Shown: piece after piece, positions 16,458-26,166 of the stretch | Layout of the letters: every line of letters starts with the position of its first letter | Numbering within the stretch: the first letter of the stretch is position 1 | Origin: Geobacillus genomosp. 3 | GTDB taxonomy: Bacteria; Bacillota; Bacilli; Bacillales; Anoxybacillaceae | NCBI RefSeq assembly: GCF_000445995.2 | Contig: NC_022080.4 | Coordinates: 3,188,001 to 3,252,000 of the forward strand | Direction: 5' to 3' | Length of the DNA stretch: 64,000 bases | Made by a program: the position numbers and the translations under genes | The notes under the pieces: generated by a model | Told to the model about the DNA's origin: nothing | What the model saw: the letters and a program-made list of their open reading frames with translations, nothing else | Databases searched by the model: none

Positions 16458-17678
16458 ATGGATCACAAAGGTTTTTTGAAAAGCGGTCATCCCCCGACGT
16501 TGCTGAGCTCATTTTTGTATTTTGATGTCAACTTTATGATCTGGGTGCTGCTCGGTCCACTTTCTGTTGTGATCATGAATGACATCGGAATGAACACAGC
16601 ACAAAAGGCCAATCTCGTGGCGCTGCCTACGTTAGGCGGCTCGATCCTCAGGATCGTTCTCGGTTTGCTGACGGATCGCATCGGCCCGAAAAAAACCGGC
16701 CAAATCGGCATGATCATTACGATTATCCCGCTCATTTTAGGATGGCAGTTTGCTGACAGCTTATCCGAACTTCAAATCGTCGCCTTGCTGTTAGGTGTCG
16801 CCGGAGCGAGTTTTGCCGCGGCACTTCCACTTGCCAGCCGCTGGTATCCGCCACAATACCAAGTGCTTGCCTTAGGCATCGCCGGAGCGGGAAACAGCGG
16901 AACGATCATTACAACTTTATTTGCCAACCGCATCGCCCAACATTACGGCGACTGGCATATCGTCTTTGCATTCGCTCTTATTCCTCTTGTCATTACGTTT
17001 ATTATTTTCACGCTTTTGGCGAAAGACAGCCCGAGTCAGCCCGAACCCAAAAAACTAGTAGATTATGCGACTGTGTTGAAGCAAAAAGATGCGTGGCTGT
17101 TTTGCATCTTTTACAGCGTTACATTTGGCGGCTTTGTCGGCATGGCGAGCTACTTGACGATTTTCTTTAATACACAATATGGCTTAGACCCTGTCAAAGC
17201 GGCCGATTTCACGACGATCTGTGTCATTGCCGGGAGCTTTTTCCGCCCGGTCGGCGGTTGGCTCGCTGACAAATTCGGCGGCATTCGCATGTTGATGATC
17301 TTGTATAGCGTCGTTGGCATTATGATAGCGTCCCTTTCCTCTCTCCCAGCGTTAACGACTGCAACGGTCCTGCTGTTTATCACGATGATGGGGCTAGGCA
17401 TGGGCAACGGCGCTGTGTTCCAATTAGTGCCACAACGGTTTACAGAGGAAATTGGAGTGATTACTGGCATCGTCGGTGCGGCTGGTGGGCTTGGCGGCTA
17501 CTTCCTGCCGAAAATTTTAGGCAACTTAAAACTCGCCACCGGCTCGTTCACACCCGGGTTTCTCGTCCTAAGCGGCATTGCCATTTCCTGCATGATCCTC
17601 ATTGCCGTTGTCCAAAAACAATGGAAAAAATCATGGCTCGGCGAGGGGGGCAAAGCGAGAATCGAAAACGCCAGCTAA
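16458..17678 (+). CDS. Nitrate/nitrite porter, MFS (NNP/NarK-NasA family)
   Basis: The 406-residue, 12-helix transporter carries the nitrate-signature motifs of the NNP family. The first is GVAGASFAAALPLASRWYPP with GIAGAGNSG nearby; the second is MMGLGMGNGAVFQLVPQRF near residues 310-330. Conserved arginines that bind nitrate are expected in helices 2 and 8. ATG 16458 is 7 bases after GGAG; the ATG two codons earlier is too close. It stands alone with its own terminator; no nitrate or nitrite reductase genes are in the window, so import for assimilation versus nitrite exchange cannot be separated. Other monovalent anions remain possible. Confidence 0.88.
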   Translation: MDHKGFLKSGHPPTLLSSFLYFDVNFMIWVLLGPLSVVIMNDIGMNTAQKANLVALPTLGGSILRIVLGLLTDRIGPKKTGQIGMIITIIPLILGWQFADSLSELQIVALLLGVAGASFAAALPLASRWYPPQYQVLALGIAGAGNSGTIITTLFANRIAQHYGDWHIVFAFALIPLVITFIIFTLLAKDSPSQPEPKKLVDYATVLKQKDAWLFCIFYSVTFGGFVGMASYLTIFFNTQYGLDPVKAADFTTICVIAGSFFRPVGGWLADKFGGIRMLMILYSVVGIMIASLSSLPALTTATVLLFITMMGLGMGNGAVFQLVPQRFTEEIGVITGIVGAAGGLGGYFLPKILGNLKLATGSFTPGFLVLSGIAISCMILIAVVQKQWKKSWLGEGGKARIENAS

Positions 17679-17687
17679 AAACGGTGG

Positions 17688-17727
17688 AGGATTGGTGAAT
17701 GCGATATACAGCATTCGCCAATCCTTT
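17688..17727 (+). terminator. Terminator of the nitrate porter gene
   Basis: AGGATTGGTGAATGC pairs with GCATTCGCCAATCCT, then TT. The hairpin overlaps the last bases of the convergent McrC-like gene. Confidence 0.75.
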
Positions 17728-19738
17728 AATGTACAAATCTATCTTGTGCCCGCTTATTGCATACAGGACAAAAGACATCCCATTCGTCTGTTGTTTCCTT
17801 GTGATAATTCATCCCTGAATGCTTTGTATACTTGAGTAACGTTGCGGTTGCTGCGGTATGGGCATCGTTTTGCGCCCATCCCCCCCCTTTTCTATTAAAA
17901 CAGACGGTTTGTACCCAAAACGCCTCGCAATGATCATTACTACAGGTAAAATATTTTTGTCCTATTTCTCCTATCTCCAACCGAGCAGGTTGATGTATGC
18001 CACAATGCATACATGTCGCGTTATATCCCAAATGATAGTGCACTAACATGTTCATCCACTTAATAAACCCTTTTTTATCACTTGGCTTATAACTAAAGCT
18101 GCCTAGTTTATGCCTAAGTTCTTCTTTCATCGCTGCATTCCACGTATGGACAGAAACATCGTTTAATGTGTTTGGGTGCATCAAAAAAGAAGCAACAGGC
18201 TTCTTTACCAAAGGTTCGTAGTATTTTCGAAACGATGTATCACGAATAAGTTCAATCCAACTTTTACGATTGAATAGCGGCTGATACTTTGCGTCTAAAA
18301 AAGCTGTCTTTGTTTCGGGTGTTTCATCATGGAAAATGAGAGTAAAATCAGGCCGATAAGACTTTTCCCCATGTGAGAATGGACGCTCATAATGAACTTC
18401 AAGCACTAAATTCGTTTTTCTTGGATTGTAGCGGTCGGTATAACGGTAAACAGGGCGCTCAAAAGTAAAAGATATTCCTTCTAATCCCCCTTTTTCTTTC
18501 ACGTATTGCCTAATTCGAGCATATAGCTTTTGTTTTGTTATAAAACCGCAGTCATAAATTAATGAATGAATAATCGAAATAAAGCACCATACTTCGTATA
18601 ATTTGGGCGATTTTTGCAAAGGAACAGCTATATTGGCCAATTGCTTTGTCGGACTTGCCTGCAATAAATTGTCTAGATATTGATATACCTCACTATACAG
18701 AGGGGAAAACGTAAACAAATGCGTTTCCCCCAGCTGTTCCTCCCCCACTTGCAAGAAATGGAACTCTAAACACTTCTCAGCCAACTCTATAACCTGTTTC
18801 CAGAAAACCTCGCTTTGTTTAGTTATCTGAAGGATTTCATAAGCATATTGCAAGTCTTTGTTTAAGGAGTTTTCTATCTTTTCTTTCTCTATGTTGTTAC
18901 TGCCATAAAGGTTTTTCAGCGAATATTCCAAGAAATCGATCCTTTTGCTTAATTCTACCTGTCTATTTTGCGCTTGCGCCGCATAACGATGAGCATAATC
19001 CAGTACCCTCTCTATGCTCCAACGCATCATTCTATGTTCTGAAATATCTATGGAACGTATGTTGACGGGAGCCAAAAATTTGTCTTTAAACGGAAACATT
19101 TTCCGCTCAATCAATACTTTCGAATCCAGTTGTTTTATTTGATTCAACGGAACTACCCGGTACTCACGAATAAGCTGTTCATGTGGCATTCTGTCCAGTT
19201 CCAACAACACTTCATAAAGTTTTTGGAGTTTCCCGAGTATATGTTCAGCCATACTGCCGTTCTTTGCCCATAACTCCACCGTCGTTGCAGGTCCATGATC
19301 TGCCGTAAATAGATCTTCAAGCATCATGGCAATATCGTCTTTCATCTGTTCAAATTCTGGTTTTGTTAATAAGCTACTTGTAATATAAACATCGCTAGAC
19401 CTGTCAATGATAAATCCATGCTTATCTTCTGCCTCAAAGAAAAAAGTTCCACATTGATTAATACCAATAGGACTTCTTTCTTCTACTTCATTCCCTCTAT
19501 CATACCAAACATCGTTCTGCGCATCGTAAATTAAAGGGATTCGCTTTTCATTCGATACTATCCCATAATGAGACAAGAATACTTGTCGGACTTTATCATT
19601 TGACACCTTTACAACAATTGTCCCTTCATATTCAGAGGCGATATAACAATTATTTTCTCTACTAAATTCCAACGGTTTAACTAATTCCTGTATAGGATGC
19701 TCTCTCGCGGATTGAATCTTAGCGATCCACAATTCCAT
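17726..19738 (-). CDS. McrC-like nuclease subunit (DUF2357, PD-(D/E)XK fold)
   Basis: The 670-residue protein has an N-terminal beta-rich DUF2357-like region, a helical/coiled middle (about 245-330) and a PD-(D/E)XK nuclease core near residues 480-520: SYRPDFTLIFHD followed by TAFLDAKYQ, giving the D...(D/E)-x-K pattern. The C-terminal 100 residues contain three cysteine pairs (CMHC, CSNDHC and CPVC), a probable zinc-ribbon tail. It starts 6 bases after the stop of the McrB-like gene, so the pair is co-translated. McrC proteins bind McrB rings and cut modified or foreign nucleic acid. The zinc-ribbon tail and large size differ from E. coli McrC. Target is unknown. Confidence 0.82.
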   Translation of the reverse strand: MELWIAKIQSAREHPIQELVKPLEFSRENNCYIASEYEGTIVVKVSNDKVRQVFLSHYGIVSNEKRIPLIYDAQNDVWYDRGNEVEERSPIGINQCGTFFFEAEDKHGFIIDRSSDVYITSSLLTKPEFEQMKDDIAMMLEDLFTADHGPATTVELWAKNGSMAEHILGKLQKLYEVLLELDRMPHEQLIREYRVVPLNQIKQLDSKVLIERKMFPFKDKFLAPVNIRSIDISEHRMMRWSIERVLDYAHRYAAQAQNRQVELSKRIDFLEYSLKNLYGSNNIEKEKIENSLNKDLQYAYEILQITKQSEVFWKQVIELAEKCLEFHFLQVGEEQLGETHLFTFSPLYSEVYQYLDNLLQASPTKQLANIAVPLQKSPKLYEVWCFISIIHSLIYDCGFITKQKLYARIRQYVKEKGGLEGISFTFERPVYRYTDRYNPRKTNLVLEVHYERPFSHGEKSYRPDFTLIFHDETPETKTAFLDAKYQPLFNRKSWIELIRDTSFRKYYEPLVKKPVASFLMHPNTLNDVSVHTWNAAMKEELRHKLGSFSYKPSDKKGFIKWMNMLVHYHLGYNATCMHCGIHQPARLEIGEIGQKYFTCSNDHCEAFWVQTVCFNRKGGGWAQNDAHTAATATLLKYTKHSGMNYHKETTDEWDVFCPVCNKRAQDRFVH

Positions 19739-19744
19739 TCCATA

Positions 19745-21649
19745 TCATCTCCAATATGTAATTGTGCGCCCTTGGTCCAACATTTCCTTCACTTTTATTT
19801 TTGTCATATTTGATGGATTTTTCATTCCTTGTAGTAACCGTTCTATAACCCTCGCATTTTCATCGCTGCGCACAACCTGTATTCTCGGCAATATTTTTCC
19901 GCGAACAATTTGGTCAAATTTCCAAGGAGAGTTCACTGCATGTCCGTAATAACCAATTTGATCTAAAGCCCTTCGATTCAATCTCGCTCCTAGCTGGCCT
20001 AACATCGGGTTAAGTTCTTTAGCTAGCTTCCTGCATTCTTCGTCCATTGCAGTTACCTTTAGGTCGTTCTCTACATCAACCACAATCTGCTCAAGCACTT
20101 TTATTTTTTTTAACTCTTCTATTAAACTTTCTTCATTCTCAGAATAACGCAATTCAATGACAAAACTTCGATCAATAATCTTTGGACTCAATCCTTTCAC
20201 AGTATGATCCATATTCATCGTGCCAATAAACCTAACATTACTCGGGATTTCAAATTCTGCCGGATACCGGTAGCATAAATCAAAACAATTTTGCACTTTC
20301 CTTCTCTCGGAATCGTCTTTTATTTGTGATAACTTTTCCTCGTTAAGAAGTGGGTATCCGCGTTCGTCCACAATGATGTAAGGTTTAACCATTGTATAGG
20401 CTAGTTCTTGGAAATGTTTAGCATATAGGGTGATCTTAGGTGTTTCCTCTTCTCTCGCACTCAAAAATTCCGCAAAATAGTACTCTACATGAGACAAGTT
20501 CATCTCGTCTAAGCAAACTAAATATAAAGACTGCAGATTTTCCCTTGCTTCTACTAACACGTCTAAAAACTCAGTAGACACGTATTGGTAGTCAATCGGA
20601 TTAAAAAATCCAAGTATATCTTGCTTATCTGTCCAGCTTGACTGAACTCTAATCGTGCATGTCTTTGCTCCTTTAATAATTTTAGAAAAGCCCCTTGTTA
20701 AGCTGGACTTCCCCGTTCCGCTCGGGCCATGCAAAATGATAAGCTGATTTGTCTTCAATGCACCTACAAAACATTCAATCACATCACGCTCGTACTGAAG
20801 ATTACATTGTGCATGCAAAGCGCCGCGGATTGTGTCGATAATATCTGTTTGATTGCTCCATTGAATAGTTTTCGAATTGCTTCCATCTATATCGTTCTTT
20901 TCCTTAATTAACGATGGAGGCGGCAAAAGACGAAAACGCTCAAACTGCGCCAGCAAATACTTTTCATGTTCTTTTAGTTGTTGCTCCATATCGTTTAGCT
21001 CTTGCTTTTTCTTTTTGTTCGCTTCTTCCCGATTTTTTATTTCTTCTTCCCGTTTCTCAAGGTCTTCCAACCGTTGCTCGATCTCACGTCTTTTCTCATC
21101 ATATGCCATTTCAAACTCGTGTAATATAAGATGGGATAGCTTTCCTAAAGAACCCATTTGTTCTGATAATTTTTTTACAACCACCTCTCCAAGACACTCC
21201 ATTAACCTTGTTTCAAAAGGGACTCCTTTGATAGAATTCGTCTTTATGGAAACCATTTCTTTCATCCGTCTCGCTTGGTTTCTTTCTTGTTGTATCCTCT
21301 CAACTTTTAACACTTCAGGGACAACAACGATAACATCCCCTTCATTAAGCCGTTTTTTTTCATTCTTTAATAGAAACGATACATTCCATTCTTTATCCTC
21401 AAAAGGCAAAATAAAAGAGGAGAGCGTATCTGGATCTAATACTTCCCCGAAGCACAGATTTTTTCCACCTAAAATGTTTCTAATACTTGTTATTTTTAAA
21501 ATAAGCCGATTAGCCAACCCTTTTTGGGATTTACAAAATCTCTTATAAAACTGATCGGCTTCTTCTTGAGTCCAGTTAATCGGCATTCCTAATTCATCTA
21601 AAATAGCATCTAACTGTTGCTGTAGTTGTTTTGTTTGTGTCTCTGTCAA
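19745..21649 (-). CDS. McrB-like AAA+ NTPase with coiled-coil arm
   Basis: The 634-residue protein has an N-terminal region of unknown fold (1-175), a long charged coiled coil (about 178-235, repeats of E/K/R with EKREEEIKNREEANKKKK) and an McrB-type AAA+ domain from about 285. The Walker A is GPSGTGKSS (308-316) and Walker B is YLVCLDEMN (376-384). An insert precedes FIGTMNMDHTVKGLSPKIID, then RSFVIEL, the McrB-family sensor region. TTG 21649 is the start, behind GGGAGAGAG. McrB uses GTP hydrolysis to move along DNA or RNA and activate the nuclease. The coiled-coil-plus-AAA layout recalls the CoCoNuT branch of type IV systems; that assignment is inference. Confidence 0.85.
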   Translation of the reverse strand: MTETQTKQLQQQLDAILDELGMPINWTQEEADQFYKRFCKSQKGLANRLILKITSIRNILGGKNLCFGEVLDPDTLSSFILPFEDKEWNVSFLLKNEKKRLNEGDVIVVVPEVLKVERIQQERNQARRMKEMVSIKTNSIKGVPFETRLMECLGEVVVKKLSEQMGSLGKLSHLILHEFEMAYDEKRREIEQRLEDLEKREEEIKNREEANKKKKQELNDMEQQLKEHEKYLLAQFERFRLLPPPSLIKEKNDIDGSNSKTIQWSNQTDIIDTIRGALHAQCNLQYERDVIECFVGALKTNQLIILHGPSGTGKSSLTRGFSKIIKGAKTCTIRVQSSWTDKQDILGFFNPIDYQYVSTEFLDVLVEARENLQSLYLVCLDEMNLSHVEYYFAEFLSAREEETPKITLYAKHFQELAYTMVKPYIIVDERGYPLLNEEKLSQIKDDSERRKVQNCFDLCYRYPAEFEIPSNVRFIGTMNMDHTVKGLSPKIIDRSFVIELRYSENEESLIEELKKIKVLEQIVVDVENDLKVTAMDEECRKLAKELNPMLGQLGARLNRRALDQIGYYGHAVNSPWKFDQIVRGKILPRIQVVRSDENARVIERLLQGMKNPSNMTKIKVKEMLDQGRTITYWR

Positions 21650-21956
21650 AGTCGCTCTCTCCCTCTAGAAATGTTGATGTATCAAGGCTTTTCTTCCTCC
21701 CAGGGGTATCAAAAAATACTTTTCGACAAAATCATTTACGTCCTTCTTCAGTTTTGTGGATATCTTACAGACCTAGGGTGCGCTTCACAGTCACGACTGA
21801 GTACATTTTCCTGTTACGGAGGAAACGTATTCGATGCATCCTTGGATCTCTGCATCGCTGATGAGGAAAAACCCCCCATGTCTCCCGTCATCTTCACACC
21901 AATATTCCCCCGTTCGGTCTCGTCATCAGGCAAAGACCGGCTCAGTTCGGGTCTTA
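21650..21956. other. Upstream region of the McrBC-like operon
   Basis: Stretch between the McrB-like start and the IS copy. I see no gene. It should hold the restriction operon promoter, but no convincing -35/-10 pair stands out, so the IS insertion may have affected expression. Confidence 0.45.
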
Positions 21957-23848
21957 ACTCACATTTCGCACCCTAGCAGGGTAGAAAGAAAGGATTTTTT
22001 ATTTCGTTTTTCAGAATAACGTTTCGACCAACACGACTAGCGATGGCAATCCTTTTTTTACCATCGCTAGTCGTTCCATATGACGTTACACGTAAATGCT
22101 CTCATCCATGCCCAATCCCTGCAGAATCCTTCGCTGATCAGGGGTGAGCGGTTTCCCTAGCCTGCGTTGGATTTGCCCATCCGGCAACTCCAACAGGACG
22201 ACTCTGACATACCAAAACAATTGAAAAATTGCTTGTCCGGTCGGACGGGTCAGCTTGCGGCCTCCGGCGCCCTTTAATGGGCGTTCGGGTGTGATGAACT
22301 GACGCACCCGGCGCTGGAAGACGCGGTAAATGGCCAAGGCCAGCAAAAACAAATAGCCCAATACCGCCACTCGTTCGGGTTTTTTGACGTAAATTTCGTC
22401 CGTAAAGAACGGATCTTTTAGGAAGGAGAAGTTCATTTCCACCGAGATCTGCCCTTTATACAGCTTCAAGATCTCTTGGGCATCCATGGGTTGGCCCTTC
22501 CATTCCTTCGGAACGGTCGTGACGAGAACAAACCGGGACGCTTTCCGTCTCGCCTGTTCCCACGCCTCGCGATCGAATTCCATGTCCAAGCGCAGGAGAT
22601 ACAGCGTCTCCATCTCGGGTTCCGCCCCTTTTTTCGGCCGTCCGCGCCGTTTTTTCGGGCGCACGATCTCTTCAACCGTGGCCTTGACCCGATGAAATCG
22701 AGGACGAAGGGACGCCTTGAGGGAGGCCAAGGCTTGTTCAGCGTCTTCCCGGCAAGAGAAAGGATGACGCTCCCAACGGACTTGTTCCTCGCGAAGAAGC
22801 TCCGCTTCTTGTGCTCGTTCTGTTTCGAGCGTCTTTCCTTTCCGTTGGTCGAGGGCGCTTGATTCGACGACGATCAGCCGTACGGGTTGGCCTTCATATG
22901 TTGAGGCCGTTTCCCATACCCGGTACGTGGCGCCGTTTTTCTCGGCCAGCGCAAAGGGGGCGCTCCACGCCGAATCGGGTTGGGCATCCGCCTCCGAAAG
23001 CGCGGTTTTGACGATCCGGAGCGACGACGGGCCTCTCGTGATCAAAAAGGCGTTGGCGGCTTTCGTTTGCGCCAGCGTGTCCTTCGTCATCGCAGCGGAA
23101 TCCGCCACGTAAATCCATTCGTCTTCGATCTTCGCTTGCCTCAGCTGCTCATGGACACGGGAGAGCACCTCGGGATTCCACGTTTTGTCCGGCGCGTTGC
23201 CGTCGTGCACATCGCCGTAAAACGGGATGCCGTCCTCGTTGCCGATCAGGCCGAATCCGATCTGTTTTTGCCAACGATGATGCCGGTTGTAGCCATGCGT
23301 GATCTGCAGGGTCTCTGTCGAGGACGATTCATACGCACCGTAAACGGTCTTGTCCGTCGTATCCGCGTGAAAGACACGGAGAGGGAGGCCTTCTTTCTTG
23401 TAGATCTGCACGAGGCAAGACGACAGGACTTGATGGATATTGGCCTCATACAGCCGGTCCAAATGGCGAGCAATGGCATCGTCGTTGAACCAAGACGGAT
23501 CCAACCCCGGCCGGATCAGTTTGGGCACGTCGATGTCATGAGCCCATCGTTCCAAATGAACGAGGGCTTGCCGGCCGCTCAAGATATCCAGAATGATGAG
23601 GCTGACGATATCGCTGGTTCGGGTTTGGCATTGCGGATCGACCGGAACCAGCCGGTCAATCAGCTGAAGGAGGCCAAGATCCTTGAAGAGGGCGCTTATT
23701 ATATTCAAATAGGAACTTTCATAAATCGCGCGAATTCGAATGTCCATGATGGAAAAACTCCTTTGCGTTGCTTGTGTGTCAAGGATTCATTCGACATGAA
23801 AACAAAAAAATCCTCCCGATTTTGGTCGAGAGGGTGCGAAATGTGAGT
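21957..23848 (-). mobile_element. IS element, DUF4277/IS1634-type, copy 1 (1892 bp)
   Basis: Ends are CTCACATTTCGCACCCT and AGGGTGCGAAATGTGAG as terminal inverted repeats. CTTA directly flanks both sides as a 4-base target duplication (21953-21956 and 23849-23852). One transposase gene is inside, and a perfect hairpin (CTAGCGATGG...CCATCGCTAG) after it acts as terminator. Intact. Confidence 0.9.
22086..23747 (-). CDS. IS1634-type (DUF4277) transposase, copy 1
   Basis: The 553-residue DDE transposase has an N-terminal DUF4277-like region (YESSYLNIISALFKDLGLLQ), catalytic-core blocks FHADTTDKTVYG and YVADSAAMTKDTL, and the Glu-bearing block KGQISVEMNFSFLKDPFF. A KKRRGRPKKG AT-hook-like basic motif lies between the second and third catalytic blocks. 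ATG follows GGAG by a poly-T spacer. It is almost identical to copy 3 (35487-37148) and clearly diverged from copy 2. The frame is intact, so the element may be active. Confidence 0.93.
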   Translation of the reverse strand: MDIRIRAIYESSYLNIISALFKDLGLLQLIDRLVPVDPQCQTRTSDIVSLIILDILSGRQALVHLERWAHDIDVPKLIRPGLDPSWFNDDAIARHLDRLYEANIHQVLSSCLVQIYKKEGLPLRVFHADTTDKTVYGAYESSSTETLQITHGYNRHHRWQKQIGFGLIGNEDGIPFYGDVHDGNAPDKTWNPEVLSRVHEQLRQAKIEDEWIYVADSAAMTKDTLAQTKAANAFLITRGPSSLRIVKTALSEADAQPDSAWSAPFALAEKNGATYRVWETASTYEGQPVRLIVVESSALDQRKGKTLETERAQEAELLREEQVRWERHPFSCREDAEQALASLKASLRPRFHRVKATVEEIVRPKKRRGRPKKGAEPEMETLYLLRLDMEFDREAWEQARRKASRFVLVTTVPKEWKGQPMDAQEILKLYKGQISVEMNFSFLKDPFFTDEIYVKKPERVAVLGYLFLLALAIYRVFQRRVRQFITPERPLKGAGGRKLTRPTGQAIFQLFWYVRVVLLELPDGQIQRRLGKPLTPDQRRILQGLGMDESIYV

Positions 23849-23859
23849 CTTAAGGTCGA

Positions 23860-24831
23860 ATGGGTCGTATTACGCTAGCTGCCCCGGTGTCATCCTATTG
23901 TCAAGCGTCTCTTCTTTTCACGGGGGAAGGCACTAGGCCGCCCGATGTCGAACTTGGGGCAGGATGTCCTACACCATTCGCTCTGCGTCAAACGTCCGTT
24001 GCTTTGTGCGGATCGTAAACAGCACCTTTAACAACTTGCCGCATAGCACCAAAAATTGACTACCTCTTCGACAGTGGGATTACCGCCCGGGTCGTGTCAT
24101 ACTCATGCAATGCGCGAAACGCCTCATTGTGGTGAACCAGGGAATCATCACCCAAAACAGTATGGAGCACAGCCGTTTTCGTCCCCGTTTCGAGACCTGT
24201 TTTTGTCCTTTGTGCTGACCGGAGGAGTGATCTTTGAGCGTTAGGTCCGCTAGTTTGATCAACTGTCGCGAATTCCAGTAATGGGCAAAACTTCCGATCT
24301 CAGCTAACAAGTCAACAATGGCGGCATCGCCTAAACCGACTACGGTTTTCATCCACTGGTATTCCATCGTTGTCTGCACGATGGCAGTTAGCCCGCCATC
24401 CAGGACAGCGATTTCTCCCTCTCATTGACGATAACGACGGTCAAGCGTGACGATCTCAAAACGGGCCATCTGCGTTCGCTCCGTCACGTCAACGGAATAT
24501 CTAATCACTTTCAAGAATTTCTGGACTTTCGGCTTCTGCGACGATACCAGCCCTTTGCTTTGCCAGTACACCTCGACCAACTCCTCGACTGCCCGGCCAC
24601 CGATGTCAGCTGAAAAAGAAAAAACAAGAGACAATCGCAACAGCTTGTCCATTTGGCAACATGAACGGTGGTTGTCTTATAACCGTCTTTCTGTCCCCGT
24701 CTCCCTTGCCGTCTCTTTTGCACCTTTAGCGAACGTCGGCCACGGGTGAATACGACTCCGGGAATGCCGTACGCCGCTCCATGAGATGGTGATGTACGAT
24801 TTCTATGAAACTTTTGATGTCCCCTCTCCAT
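23860..24831 (-). pseudogene. Decayed IS110-family transposase
   Basis: Minus-strand fragments in different frames together spell an IS110/IS1111 transposase. There is a start-proximal piece (residues such as FHRNRTSPSHG), a middle piece over 24422-24652 (VEVYWQSKGLVSSQKPK, FEIVTLDRRY), and the transposase_20 domain over 24080-24379 (GLGDAAIVDLLAEIGSFAHY, LADLTLKDHSSGQHKG, KRLCSILFWVM). Several frameshifts and stops separate them, so it is non-functional. It lies between IS copy 1 and the end of the GH3 gene and points to repeated insertion in this island. The exact ends are not resolved. Confidence 0.75.
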
Positions 24832-26166
24832 TTACCCTTGTTTTCCCACCACCCGCTTCGCTGTGGCAGGATTTGCGTAAATGCTTTGCATGGAAGGAAA
24901 TTGGGTTAATTTATATTTTAACACCCGCCTTACCGATTCGTTGATTCGCTCCTCGGACAGCTTTCCGGTTTGCACGGCATTCCAGATTCCGTCCATCACT
25001 TTTCTTTGATTGTCAAAAGTATGACAGACAAGCAACAAATCGGCGCCAGAGGCGATCGCCCGGTATCCGAGTTCCTCGTAGGTGAAATACTTGCTCACCG
25101 CCCCCATCTCCAAGTCATCGGTCACCACTATGCCTTCATAGCCCAATTTTCCCCGCAGCAATCCCTGAATAATAGCCGGAGACAGGCTGGCTGGATTTTC
25201 TTTGTCATATGTCGGATATTTAATATGGGTGACCATAACGAAAAAACGATGATGGTCTATATTTGTGATAATGCGCTTAAAAGGAAAAATGTCCTTGTTT
25301 TCAAGATCCTGCTCGGATGCTTGAACAGAAGACGTGTCATGGTGCGGGTCTGTCTGGCTGCGCCCGTTTCCCGGAAAGTGCTTGAGCACCGGCGTCACCC
25401 CCGCATCGGCCAGCCCCGTGACGACCTTTTCCCCTAACCTTCCCGCTACAACCGGATCGGTTCCAAATGACCGGCTGTCTATAGCAGATAAGTCCAGCAC
25501 CGGGGCAAAATTGATTTGAATGCCCATCGCGGCGAGTTCTGCCCCTGTCCGCCGAGCGGTTTGGTACACTTTTGCGCCGTCTCCGCTTTTGCCTAATATT
25601 TGTTGAGAAGGGATGGGGGAAACGTATTGCCGCATTCGGACAATTTTTCCCCCTTCTTGGTCGATGCTAAAGACGAGCGGGATTTGGAAGCGGTTTTCCA
25701 TCGCCAACCGTTGCAACCGGCTAGTTAAATTGGCGACTTGTTCGGGTGTTTCCATGTTGCGGTCATATAAGATCACCCCGCCCGCATGATAGTCCCGAAT
25801 CATTCGCTCTATGTGTTCATCCGGTTGGGTGGATGGAAATCCGACAATGACCAACTGCCCGATTTTTTCACGAAGGCTCATCGTTTCGATCAGCCGATCA
25901 AGTTTTTCGTCTATGTTGGACGACGGTTCAAAAAAGGTGACCGATGGCTGCTTGACAATACGACTGTCGTCGGCTTGCAATTGTGGACGGTTCGCCGCAT
26001 TTTGTTTTTCAGGCTGACTCGCAGAACGGTCGGCCGCTTTTGAATTTGTTTGTTGATGAATCACCACGGCATAGGCCGATAGACAGATGACTAGTGAAAG
26101 CATTAGAATGAACAAAATAGATGCCAATGAAATCGTTCGTTTCCTCCGTCTGTCAAAACGCCCCAT
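24832..26166 (-). CDS. Membrane-anchored GH3 beta-N-acetylhexosaminidase (NagZ-like)
   Basis: The product has 444 residues with a basic N-terminus (MGRFDRRRKR), one membrane segment (ISLASILFILMLSLVICL) and a Ser/Gln-rich linker, then a GH3 domain. Key blocks are QLVIVGFPST, VFSIDQEGGKIVRM, KHFPGNGRSQTDPHHDTS (substrate-binding and general-acid His/Asp loop) and VTDDLEMGAV with the nucleophile Asp. It should remove N-acetylglucosamine from peptidoglycan fragments on the outer face of the membrane. ATG 26166 overlaps the preceding gene by 14 bases, so it is the last gene of the TerY-kinase operon. Placing a cell-wall hydrolase in that operon is unusual and suggests an envelope-stress output. 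Confidence 0.88.
   Translation of the reverse strand: MGRFDRRRKRTISLASILFILMLSLVICLSAYAVVIHQQTNSKAADRSASQPEKQNAANRPQLQADDSRIVKQPSVTFFEPSSNIDEKLDRLIETMSLREKIGQLVIVGFPSTQPDEHIERMIRDYHAGGVILYDRNMETPEQVANLTSRLQRLAMENRFQIPLVFSIDQEGGKIVRMRQYVSPIPSQQILGKSGDGAKVYQTARRTGAELAAMGIQINFAPVLDLSAIDSRSFGTDPVVAGRLGEKVVTGLADAGVTPVLKHFPGNGRSQTDPHHDTSSVQASEQDLENKDIFPFKRIITNIDHHRFFVMVTHIKYPTYDKENPASLSPAIIQGLLRGKLGYEGIVVTDDLEMGAVSKYFTYEELGYRAIASGADLLLVCHTFDNQRKVMDGIWNAVQTGKLSEERINESVRRVLKYKLTQFPSMQSIYANPATAKRVVGKQG

Noticed and set aside
16163..16525. 120-codon plus-strand frame before the nitrate porter
   Set aside because: It overlaps the porter's start in another frame, has no ribosome site and shows no family pattern.
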